The notes under the pieces were generated by a model. The model made no database searches. It worked only from the letters and a program-made list of their open reading frames with translations, and was not told where the DNA came from. From assembly GCA_934590355.1 (NCBI GenBank), contig CAKTOX010000002.1, forward strand, positions 1-64,000: a stretch of 64,000 nucleotides of DNA, in the 5' to 3' direction. Source of the DNA: an uncultured Oscillospiraceae bacterium (GTDB lineage Bacteria; Bacillota; Clostridia; Oscillospirales; Oscillospiraceae). Of this stretch, positions 30,930-39,183 are shown piece by piece; within the stretch, counting starts at the first letter, position 1; each line of letters begins with the position of its first letter. A program made the translations under genes and the position numbers.

Positions 30930-31760
30930 ATGAGCAGAGCCGATGAGATTTTTATAGCAAATTGCAAGGATATCCTTGAAAACGGCGTGTGGGACACGGA
31001 GCTTGAGGTGCGCCCGCGCTGGGACGACGGTACGCCCGCGCATACGGTGAAAAAATTCGGCATAGTAAACCGCTATGACCTTTCCGAGGAGTTTCCCATT
31101 CTGACCCTGCGCAGGACGTTTTGGAAGTCCGCGGTGGACGAGCTTCTGTGGATATGGCAGGCAAAGAGCAATAACGTAAACGAGCTCAGAACGCGCGTTT
31201 GGGACGCTTGGGCGGACGAAACCGGCTCCATCGGCAAGGCCTACGGCTATCAGCTCGGCGTTAAGCACCACTATCCCGAGGGCGACATGGATCAGGTGGA
31301 CAGAGTCCTTTGGGACTTGAAGCACAACCCCGCCTCGCGCAGGATAATGACGAATATTTATAATCACGCCGACCTGAGCGAGATGGCGCTCTATCCCTGC
31401 GCGTATTCCGTGACCTTCAATGTCTCGGGCGATACCCTCAACGCGATACTTAACCAGCGATCACAGGATATGCTCGCGGCGAATAACTGGAACGTCGTGC
31501 AGTACGCCGTGCTCACGCATATGTTCGCGCAGGCGGCGGGGCTCAAGGCGGGCGAGCTTATCCACGTCATTGCCGACGCGCATATTTACGACCGTCATAT
31601 CCCCGCGATAGAGGAGATAATAAAAAACGAGCCCAAGAAGGCTCCGAAATTTATCATTGACCCCACGGTGGACGATTTTTATAAGTTCACCCGCGACAGC
31701 TTCAGGGTCGAGGGCTACGAATATTCCGAGCTCAAGACCAAGATCCCCGTGGCGGTCTGA
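30930..31760 (+). CDS. thyA: Thymidylate synthase
   Basis: A 276-residue ThyA enzyme that methylates dUMP to dTMP using methylene-tetrahydrofolate. The active-site cysteine is C157 in LYPCAYS; RRTFWKSAVDELLWIWQ, the RSQDMLAANNWNVVQYA folate/dUMP segment and HVIADAHIYDRH are all present. AAGGAGGTG precedes ATG. It is followed 11 nt later by folA, so dihydrofolate made here is directly recycled by the next enzyme. Confidence 0.97.
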   Translation: MSRADEIFIANCKDILENGVWDTELEVRPRWDDGTPAHTVKKFGIVNRYDLSEEFPILTLRRTFWKSAVDELLWIWQAKSNNVNELRTRVWDAWADETGSIGKAYGYQLGVKHHYPEGDMDQVDRVLWDLKHNPASRRIMTNIYNHADLSEMALYPCAYSVTFNVSGDTLNAILNQRSQDMLAANNWNVVQYAVLTHMFAQAAGLKAGELIHVIADAHIYDRHIPAIEEIIKNEPKKAPKFIIDPTVDDFYKFTRDSFRVEGYEYSELKTKIPVAV

Positions 31761-31771
31761 AAGGAGAAGGC

Positions 31772-32251
31772 ATGGACGCGATAGTTGCCGTTTATTCGGA
31801 TTGGGGCATCGGCGCGGACGGCACGCAGCCGATCGTTCTCAAGGCCGACCGACAGCGCTTTGTCGAGCTCACCCGCGGACGCACCGTCATAGTCGGCAGA
31901 CGCACCCTCGCCGATTTCCCCGGCGGCAGACCGCTCAAGGGCAGGCGCAATATAATCATAACGCGGCAGGATATTGCCGTCCCGGGCGCCGAGATCGCGC
32001 ACGGCGTGCAGGAGGCTGCGCAGCTTTGCGGAGGCGACGCGATGATCCTCGGCGGCCAGAGCGTTTTCCGCGACTTCATGCCGCTCACGGACCGCGTTTT
32101 CGTGACCAAAATAATGTGCTGCCCGCAGTCGGACAGCTATTTTGAAAACCTCGACGAGAGCCCCGAGTGGCGCGTTGCGGACCAAGGGGAAGCTCTGCGC
32201 GAGGGCGATATTGAGTACAGGTTCATGTGCTATGAAAGGATAAAACCATGA
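31772..32251 (+). CDS. folA: Dihydrofolate reductase
   Basis: A 159-residue DHFR that reduces dihydrofolate with NADPH. The motifs are IVAVYSDWGIGADGTQP (substrate loop), VIVGRRTLADFPGGRPLKGR, NIIITR and AMILGGQSVFRDFMP. The start MDAIVAVYSDWGIG has an Asp-rich variant of the usual N-terminus. AAGGAGAAGG lies before ATG. It shares a transcript with thyA and overlaps the next lipoprotein gene by 4 nt. Confidence 0.95.
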   Translation: MDAIVAVYSDWGIGADGTQPIVLKADRQRFVELTRGRTVIVGRRTLADFPGGRPLKGRRNIIITRQDIAVPGAEIAHGVQEAAQLCGGDAMILGGQSVFRDFMPLTDRVFVTKIMCCPQSDSYFENLDESPEWRVADQGEALREGDIEYRFMCYERIKP

Positions 32252-32841
32252 ATAAAAGAATAAGCGCGGCGCTGCTTCTTGCCGCGATGCTGCTTGCACT
32301 GTTTTCCGGCTGCTCCGCCGAAAAACCGCAGAGCACTCCGGAGCCTACGGCCAAGGTCGTCGCGTCGGGCGATAATTTCACGGTCACGAGCACGAAAAGC
32401 GGCGGCGTGACAAGGTATGCCTACACCGTGACCGACAAGTCCGGAAACGAGCTTGAGAGTGCAGTCTGCTCCGAGCAGCCGCGCGTTGCGGCCATAAATG
32501 ACGACCTTATCGGCATACGCTTTTACGTTGACGGCAAGACCTTCTGCCGCTATTACGACGTGAAAAACGGCAGAGTATCCGAGTCGTTTTTCGATCCGTT
32601 TTGGGACGACGGAAGGCTCGTTGCGTATAACGACTTTTCGCGCAGCCACAGCATCGTCGTGCGCGAGATATTCGATCCCGACGGCTACCGCGCCGAGCAG
32701 AAGCTCGACCTGCCTGCGCTGACTATAACGATAACCGCCTGCGAGCTCGACGAGGACAGCGGCAAGCTCACCGTGAAATATATCTACGGCGATCTTGAAA
32801 CGGAGGGCAGCGTGGTGCTGCCGACAAAACCCGAGGAATAA
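32248..32841 (+). CDS. Hypothetical lipoprotein in the thyA-folA operon
   Basis: A 197-residue exported lipoprotein with signal LLLAAMLLALFSGC (lipidated cysteine about residue 22), a TPEPTAK linker and a beta-rich C-terminal domain (GGVTRYAYTVTDKSGN, LTITITACELDEDSGKLTV). I do not recognise the family. Its ATG overlaps the folA stop (ATGA), so it is co-translated with a cytoplasmic folate enzyme, an odd pairing. A terminator follows at once. Confidence 0.75.
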   Translation: MNKRISAALLLAAMLLALFSGCSAEKPQSTPEPTAKVVASGDNFTVTSTKSGGVTRYAYTVTDKSGNELESAVCSEQPRVAAINDDLIGIRFYVDGKTFCRYYDVKNGRVSESFFDPFWDDGRLVAYNDFSRSHSIVVREIFDPDGYRAEQKLDLPALTITITACELDEDSGKLTVKYIYGDLETEGSVVLPTKPEE

Positions 32842-32845
32842 GGAC

Positions 32846-32880
32846 AAGGACCTTCGTGAAGCGTCACGGAGGTCTTTTTG
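32846..32880 (+). terminator. Terminator of thyA-folA-lipoprotein operon
   Basis: GGACCTTCGTGA pairs with TCACGGAGGTC around AGCG, then TTTTTG. Confidence 0.85.
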
Positions 32881-33095
32881 TTAAGTCTTGCGCGAAATTA
32901 ACGGTAGGTTCATCATATCGCCGCGCAGCGCCGGTTTATTAAATTAAATTTAAAATTTGCGGCAAAATCTTAAAGCTTTGTTCGATTTTGCTTTATACGC
33001 GCTTAAAATCCTCCTGTTAGACTTATAGTCGTGGATGGGAAAGAATCCGCGAACGAATTTTAAAATCTCACGAGCATTACAGGAGGTAAAAAACC

Positions 33096-33374
33096 ATGAA
33101 AAATCCGATCGGCTTAGATATGATAAGCAAGGTGCTTTACGCTCTGCGCCAGAGCGAGGAGGATATCCGCCGCAATGCCGTGGAGGCTGCGGCGGCGGAG
33201 ACGGGAGCCGCCTGCGGCATCGGTGCCGCGAGCGTGACGCTGTTTTCCGACTGCACCGGAAATTACGCCGAGGTCATTCTTCCGGCAGGCTACGACTGCG
33301 TCTGCGGCATGAAGCTGTGCTGCATCGTCGATACCGACACCATGCAGACCCGCGGCATCTGTCCCGTCGGCTGA
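33096..33374 (+). CDS. Small cysteine-rich hypothetical protein
   Basis: A 92-residue protein with seven cysteines (C40, C53, C68, C70, C75, C76, C89), two of them in CVC and CC pairs. The N-terminus is helical (GLDMISKVLYALRQSEEDIR) and the rest beta-rich. There is no signal peptide or membrane segment. An exceptionally good ribosome site (AGGAGG, 7-8 nt spacing) points to real and strong translation. The 200-nt region before it has no well-formed sigma-A promoter. I know no family; a metal-binding or disulfide-rich role, perhaps in the spore, is speculation. Confidence 0.65.
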   Translation: MKNPIGLDMISKVLYALRQSEEDIRRNAVEAAAAETGAACGIGAASVTLFSDCTGNYAEVILPAGYDCVCGMKLCCIVDTDTMQTRGICPVG

Positions 33375-33385
33375 TAAAAATGAAA

Positions 33386-33432
33386 AAACGCTCCCCGTGG
33401 GCGGCCTTTGAGCCGTCTGCGGGGAGCTTTTT
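33386..33432 (+). terminator. Terminator of the cysteine-rich gene
   Basis: GCTCCCCG...GCGG pairs with CCGT...CGGGGAGC, then TTTTT. Confidence 0.85.
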
Positions 33433-33440
33433 GAACGCCG

Positions 33441-33477
33441 AAAAAAGACACTGTCCGAGAGGACAGTGTCTTTTTTT
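33441..33477. terminator. Two-way terminator before the SLH gene end
   Basis: GACACTGTCC/GGACAGTGTC with loop GAGA, A-rich on the left and seven T on the right. Confidence 0.9.
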
Positions 33478-33511
33478 ATCGGGTTATGGAATTACGCTTC
33501 GCTGTTCATGC

Positions 33512-36415
33512 TTAGGAGTTTATAGAGTATATCGTGTAGGTGATGACCTTTGCAGCCTCGCCGCGGGTCGCGGTGCCGTACGGATCAAAGATGTTGTCGC
33601 CCTTGCCGTTGAGGATGCCCATGTTTGCAAGAACGTTGACTGCTTCGGTGTAGAAGTCCTCGCCGACGTCGGTGAAGCCTGCGTCCTTCTTGAGCTCATC
33701 GTCGGCGGGTGTGCCGTAGAACTTTTCCAGAGCGCGGTAGGTCATTGCTGCCATTTCGCCGCGGGAGATCTCCGCGTAGGGACGGAAGGTGCCCTCGGTG
33801 TCGCCCTTGACGATGCCTGCTGCGTATGCCCACTTGATCGCGTCCACGCTGTAATCGAGGTCAGCGGTGTCGGAGAACGGGAGCTTGTCGATGGGCTTAT
33901 CGACCTTTATCGCTTTGCCGAACAGACGGTAGAGCATGGTGGTGTACTGCTCGCGGGTGACGTTATCCGTCGGGCCGAAGGTGCCGTCGCCGTAGCCGTT
34001 GAGTATGCCTGCGTTGGTTGCGAAGAGGATGGGAGCGCGGTACCAGCCCTCGATGTCGGTGTACTGGTTATACATGATGCGGCCTGCGGGCTTGGCGTAG
34101 CTTTCGGGAATGACGCCCTTGAGCTTCTCGGTGATGTACTGCATGACGACCTCGTCAAGAGGTATGCCGGTGTCGATGTTGATATCGGAGGCTGCGAAGG
34201 TATAGTAGGTGTCGCCGCCTGCTGCGCTGAAGTTGTTGGTCACGATCGCGTAGGTCGCGTCGGGATCGAAGGGCAAGCCGTTGACGTCAAGGATATCAAC
34301 GCGCTTGATGCTGTTGGGAGCATGGTAGGTCGAGCCGGGGTACAGGTCGCCCTTGTCGTACTCAACATCGGCGCTGATGGAGAAGGTTATCCCGGCAACC
34401 TGCGGGAAGCCGCCGACAGGAGTGGGAGAGCAGTAGGTGGAAGCCTCGAGAGCCTCAAGCAGCTCGGAGCCGGAGATATAAACGAGAGAGAGCGTGTTGC
34501 CGAAGGGAAGCACGGTGTTGATGGCCTTCTTGGTGACGTCGCCCTTGAGGATGCTTGCGCGGATGCCGCCGCCGTTGGTGATGGCGATGACGTTTCTGGG
34601 ATCGGTGCCGTCCTTGAGGGAAACCTCGTTAAGGACCTTCCAAAGCATTGCGTCGGTGATGAGGTCGCCGAGGTTGGTCTCGCCGTCGCGGTTGCCGTAA
34701 ACGCCGTCCTTGATCGATCTTTCGCCGTTGAGGTCTACCTCGGACTTCGCAAAGACAACGTCGAGCTCATCGTCAACGGGCTTCATGAGAGCCTTTGCCT
34801 TTGCGAGAACGGTTGCGTCGGGTCTTGCAAAGTCAACGGTATTGATGTTTTTGTTTTCGACTATCTTCTTCGTTGCGTTGTCGATGGTGATAACGCCGAC
34901 GTTAGCCATTGCGGTGCCGGTGGACTGGATGGGCTCGCCGCCCTTACCTGCGGTCATGACGGTGTGGGAGTGACCGTCGATGATGAAGTCAACTCCCTTG
35001 AGACCCGCCCAAAGATCGGTGGAGCGGTTGGGTGCGGACTCCGAGTCAACGCCGAGGTGGGAAAGAACGACAACGACGTCGGCCTTGTCCTTGAGCGCGG
35101 CTGCTTCATCGTTGACTGCCTTTATCATGTCGGCGCCTGCGAGCCACTTGAGGCCCTTGATGAGAGCGGGGTTTGCCTTGGTCTGGGTCTCGGGGGTGTT
35201 AACGCCGATGAAGCCGACCTTCAGGTCGCCGATGGTGATGACGGTGCTGCCGTCAAACGGCTTGCTGCCGTCCTCGTTGAGGATGTTGCAGCAAACGGTC
35301 TTATAATTTGCGGACTGGAGGTTTTTCACGAGCTGGGCATAGCCGTAGTCAAACTCGTGGTTGCCGAGGGTCGCTACATTGTAGCCCGCGGCGTTCATCA
35401 TTGCGACGCCGTTTGCGCCCTTGGTGAAGCTGACATAGGGAGAGCCCTGGCTGTAGTCGCCTGCGTCGGCAACGATGACCGTTGCGCCTTCGGCTTCGTA
35501 CTCGGCCTTGAGCGCGGCGATGTAAGCGTACTGCTCAAGAGAGCCGACGGTCTTGGTCTTGGTTTCGCCCTTGTCAACGTAGGAAACGGTCTTCATGCCG
35601 TGAACGTCGTTGGAGTGCAGAATGACGGTCTTGCCGCTCAGCTCGCCCGAGGGCTCCGGAGCGGGAGTGTTGGTGGGAGTGTCGGTTGCGGTGGGAGTGC
35701 CGGTGACAGTGGGGGTGTCAGTGGCGGTGGGGTTATCGGTTGCGGTGGGGTTGTCGGTTGCGGTGGGTGCGGTAGCCTTCGCCGTGCCGGTCAGTGCGAG
35801 GGAGAAGATGTACAGATTGCCTGCATCGGTGCCCTTGCCACTGTCATTGGGTGCGGCTGCTGCGGTCTGAGCAATACGGAAGTATACGGTTTCCTGATCT
35901 GCTGCCGCGGCGGGGACAGCGACAGTGCTCTTTACTGCGCTGTCGAGCTTGTTGACTGCGGCGGTGGCGATTGCGCCCTCAACATCAGTCCAAGTCTCGT
36001 CGTCGAGAGAGTACATCAGCTTATATGCAAGAGGTACACGGGCGTTGCCGCCGAGCACGGTTGCTATGCTGAGGTTCTCGTAGCCCTTGGTGCTGAGCTG
36101 GAAAGCAACATATGCATATTGAGTGCCGGCTGCATAGTTGTTCACGCCATACCACGGGGTTGCGGACAGATTGCCGTAAGTCGAGGTCTTAACCTCGTGC
36201 TTACTCAGCGAGGCACCGCTTGAAACAGTGCCGACTGTCAGCCCAACATCGCTGAGAACATCGGCGTCGCCGTTGTTCTTGAGGCTTGTTCCGCCGACCC
36301 AGCTTGCGAGGGTAGCAGGGGTCGCCGTTCCTTCCTCTGCGAATACGGGTACTGCCAGGGAGAATATCATGGCGACTACCAGAAGCAGAGAAAGAAGTTT
36401 CTTTGTGTTCTTCAT
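33512..36415 (-). CDS. Surface 5'-nucleotidase/UshA-type phosphohydrolase with SLH domains
   Basis: A 967-residue secreted enzyme. Order: signal peptide (1-26, ends VFA); a beta-rich N-terminal domain (about 30-210); a linker of TATDNPTATDTPT repeats (about 212-256); a metallophosphatase domain with HSNDVHG, ADAGDYSQGSP, LGNHEFDYG, VLSHLG and DGHSHT; the 5'-nucleotidase C-terminal domain with TNGGGIRASI; and three S-layer homology repeats at the end, such as GYGDGTFGPTDNVTREQ and KGDTEGTFRPYAEISRGE. It should dephosphorylate nucleotides at the cell surface, bound to wall polymer. AGGAGG precedes ATG. It is a single gene. Confidence 0.93.
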   Translation of the reverse strand: MKNTKKLLSLLLVVAMIFSLAVPVFAEEGTATPATLASWVGGTSLKNNGDADVLSDVGLTVGTVSSGASLSKHEVKTSTYGNLSATPWYGVNNYAAGTQYAYVAFQLSTKGYENLSIATVLGGNARVPLAYKLMYSLDDETWTDVEGAIATAAVNKLDSAVKSTVAVPAAAADQETVYFRIAQTAAAAPNDSGKGTDAGNLYIFSLALTGTAKATAPTATDNPTATDNPTATDTPTVTGTPTATDTPTNTPAPEPSGELSGKTVILHSNDVHGMKTVSYVDKGETKTKTVGSLEQYAYIAALKAEYEAEGATVIVADAGDYSQGSPYVSFTKGANGVAMMNAAGYNVATLGNHEFDYGYAQLVKNLQSANYKTVCCNILNEDGSKPFDGSTVITIGDLKVGFIGVNTPETQTKANPALIKGLKWLAGADMIKAVNDEAAALKDKADVVVVLSHLGVDSESAPNRSTDLWAGLKGVDFIIDGHSHTVMTAGKGGEPIQSTGTAMANVGVITIDNATKKIVENKNINTVDFARPDATVLAKAKALMKPVDDELDVVFAKSEVDLNGERSIKDGVYGNRDGETNLGDLITDAMLWKVLNEVSLKDGTDPRNVIAITNGGGIRASILKGDVTKKAINTVLPFGNTLSLVYISGSELLEALEASTYCSPTPVGGFPQVAGITFSISADVEYDKGDLYPGSTYHAPNSIKRVDILDVNGLPFDPDATYAIVTNNFSAAGGDTYYTFAASDINIDTGIPLDEVVMQYITEKLKGVIPESYAKPAGRIMYNQYTDIEGWYRAPILFATNAGILNGYGDGTFGPTDNVTREQYTTMLYRLFGKAIKVDKPIDKLPFSDTADLDYSVDAIKWAYAAGIVKGDTEGTFRPYAEISRGEMAAMTYRALEKFYGTPADDELKKDAGFTDVGEDFYTEAVNVLANMGILNGKGDNIFDPYGTATRGEAAKVITYTIYSINS

Positions 36416-36460
36416 GTTTGTCCTCCTAATAAAATTTTTGTTGGGGTATTCCTGAATCCG

Positions 36461-36469
36461 ATTATATCA
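36461..36469 (-). promoter_or_regulatory. Extended -10 promoter of the SLH gene
   Basis: Minus strand TGATATAAT, an extended -10 (TGN-TATAAT) with only a poor -35 (TTAAAT, 17 nt upstream). Confidence 0.5.
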
Positions 36470-36608
36470 TAGCCGCCGCGCAAATTTAAGTCCTAAAAGA
36501 TTTTGCTTCAAAATTTTACATTTCCATATAAAACCCTTTACACTTTTCGTGCATTATTGCCAATAAATTTTTTAACGGATTTTTCATTTCTTCGCCCCGC
36601 GGGCTGTC

Positions 36609-36636
36609 TTGACTTTTCTGCATGAGATGTTATTAT
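36609..36636 (+). promoter_or_regulatory. Promoter of the 36680 gene
   Basis: TTGACT (36609-36614), 16-nt spacer, TATTAT (36631-36636). Confidence 0.55.
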
Positions 36637-36679
36637 AGTATAACCAAAGTGTGTTTTTTAATTGACAGGAGCTCAGATA

Positions 36680-37195
36680 ATGGCATCCGGGAAGAAGCTC
36701 AGCAAAAAAACAATAAAGCTCATCATTGCCGCGGTGCTCGTTTTCATCGCGGCTGCCGCTGCGCTTTCCGCGCTCGGCACGGTCGAGCTGGGGCAGCTCA
36801 ACTCGCGCTCGCTGATGGACTGGAGGCTCGGCGGCAGGATAGATTTCGTGCGCAGCGCCGAGGACGCAAAGGTCTATGACGAGGAGCATTACGAGTGGTT
36901 CACCGATGAGCGCGGCGAGGGCATCGCGGCGAAAAACGCCGATACGCGCTACTATCTCGGCAAGCACCTCGGCAGCTATCGCGTCGTCGGCTTTTCATCG
37001 TCCGAGAGCTATTATTCCGTCCTCGGCATCCGCGTCGGCGACGATGAGCTCGGAGCAAAGACCGAGCTGCTTGATTCGGGCTATTCCATTCTCGGCGGCG
37101 GACTTAACTCCTGCCGTGCCCACCGCGGCAACGTCGTTGTGGAGCTTTCGTTCGAGCACGGGCTCGTCACCTCCATCGCCGCATACATTAAATAA
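36680..37195 (+). CDS. Hypothetical single-pass membrane protein
   Basis: A 171-residue protein with a short basic cytoplasmic start (MASGKKLSKKTIK), one membrane helix (about 14-36, IIAAVLVFIAAAAALSALG) and an outside domain of about 130 residues with TRYYLGKHLGSYRVVGFSSS and GGGLNSCRAHRGNVVVEL. I do not recognise the family. ATG 36680 is chosen with AGGAG 8 nt upstream. It is a single gene and is followed directly by a long stretch of intergenic repeats. Confidence 0.65.
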   Translation: MASGKKLSKKTIKLIIAAVLVFIAAAAALSALGTVELGQLNSRSLMDWRLGGRIDFVRSAEDAKVYDEEHYEWFTDERGEGIAAKNADTRYYLGKHLGSYRVVGFSSSESYYSVLGIRVGDDELGAKTELLDSGYSILGGGLNSCRAHRGNVVVELSFEHGLVTSIAAYIK

Positions 37196-37199
37196 GCGA

Positions 37200-37790
37200 A
37201 ACAAGCGCGGCAGTCCGTTGCCATGGACGCAATGGGCTTGGCTTCCTCTTGAGCCATTGCCATGGGGGCAATTCGCCTTTGGATTTTACCGATACGGTTA
37301 TTGCGGTTGCTCGGTTACTATTATTCCGACAAAACCATAACATGCGGGCGAGCAATGCTCGCCCATACATTGTTGCCTGTAGTGCAGACTAAGGCTGCAC
37401 CAACGCCTCCCTTGTGCAAAGGCAACTGGCGTTGAGCCAATGCGCTACGGACATCGGCAACAGTTTATACTGCGCTGTCACGATGACGGACTTCCAGCTA
37501 AGCGTGCACTCACGGATAGCGCGGCAACTACGGTTTCCTCCGCAGTTTCGATACCGAGCTGACGCAATCACTGTATCCGTAGACGCGTCAAAGCGCCTAT
37601 GAAAATACGATCCCTCAGTCAGCTATCGCTGACAGCTCCCTTTACGCAAGGGAGCCAATGACGCACCCCATCGGTGCTGCAAAAATTTGCTTCTCACCCG
37701 CGGGAAGCGCGGCAAATGCGGTTTCCTCCGTAGCTTCGATACCGTGTCCACGCAAAAAATGTATCGGTAGGTGCGCTAAATCGCCATAAA
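37200..37790. repeat. Mosaic of intergenic repeats
   Basis: About 590 nt without a credible gene. It holds the palindrome GGGCGAGCAATGCTCGCCC (37346-37364), a TTTTACCGATACGG...GCTCGGTTAC unit (about 37277-37318) and a terminal-repeat-like GCCATTGCCATGGGGGCAAT (about 37254), a CAGTCAGCTATCGCTGACAG hairpin (about 37618) and a right part ending ATCGGTAGGTGCG...CGCC just before the psuG promoter. The same units recur at 44088, 47147, 48689, 50303 and 52902. Confidence 0.75.
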
Positions 37791-37794
37791 AAGC

Positions 37795-37823
37795 TTGACA
37801 GATGGGGGAAGAGTGTGTATAAT
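37795..37823 (+). promoter_or_regulatory. Strong sigma-A promoter of psuG
   Basis: Consensus TTGACA (37795-37800), 17-nt spacer, TATAAT (37818-37823), beginning a few bases after the repeat mosaic. Confidence 0.88.
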
Positions 37824-37858
37824 TCACATTTCAAAAAGTTATAAAGGAGTTTAAGCCT

Positions 37859-38770
<912 letters not shown>

Positions 38771-38784
38771 TTTAATACAGGGCA

Positions 38785-38817
38785 TGAAAAAAGACACCCT
38801 CTCGGGTGTCTTTTTTC
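38785..38817. terminator. Two-way terminator after psuG
   Basis: AAAAGACACCC-TCTC-GGGTGTCTTTTTT; symmetrical, so it also closes the metG-side transcript. Confidence 0.9.
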
Positions 38818-38819
38818 TT

Positions 38820-39170
38820 TTAATCAATGCCCTTGGGGGCGTTTTGGTCGAAGCAGGACTTGTCGTTTTCCCAGCCGCGATCGACGAGCCAATAGACGTA
38901 TTCCTCGTCGTCGGCGTTGAGGTCGTCCTCAGTCAGGGCAACGTCACGGCTGCGCTCGCGCTTGAGTGCGCGCTCGTAGTTATACAGATCCATGAGCGTG
39001 AAGCCCAGACCCATTTCTTCCGCGATGGGGATGAGCACGTCCTCAACGACACATTCGCGTATCTCGAGGCTGCCGGGGTACATCATCTCGGCCTGCTCCA
39101 CGCGGGCTTTGAGCTCGGGGTCGGAGTCGTACTGCTGAAGAAATTTTACAACGTTAAGATTAAGATTCAC
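38820..39170 (-). CDS. Nif11-like domain protein
   Basis: A 116-residue protein. The first 65 residues (NVVKFLQQYDSDPELKARVE, then a IAEEMGLGFTLMDLYNY helix) resemble a Nif11-type helical domain, the fold also used as leader by some modified peptides; here it is followed by a charged region and an acidic WLVDRGWENDKSC tail with one cysteine. No double-glycine cleavage site or modifying enzyme is near, so a peptide precursor role is not supported. GTG 39170 is the start with AAGGAG 9-10 nt before it, 13 nt after the metG stop, so it is co-transcribed with metG. Confidence 0.55.
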   Translation of the reverse strand: MNLNLNVVKFLQQYDSDPELKARVEQAEMMYPGSLEIRECVVEDVLIPIAEEMGLGFTLMDLYNYERALKRERSRDVALTEDDLNADDEEYVYWLVDRGWENDKSCFDQNAPKGID

Positions 39171-39183
39171 GGCGCTTCTCCTT

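Noticed and set aside
33035..36223. Open frame of 1062 codons on the plus strand
   Set aside because: It runs opposite the signal-peptide/5'-nucleotidase/SLH gene, which has all family motifs. The plus frame begins in the Cys-rich gene leader, has no known motifs and unnatural Val/Gly/Asp/Cys composition typical of antisense to GC-rich genes.
38820..39170. RiPP precursor peptide from the Nif11-like domain
   Set aside because: No double-glycine or core region, and no maturation or export gene nearby.
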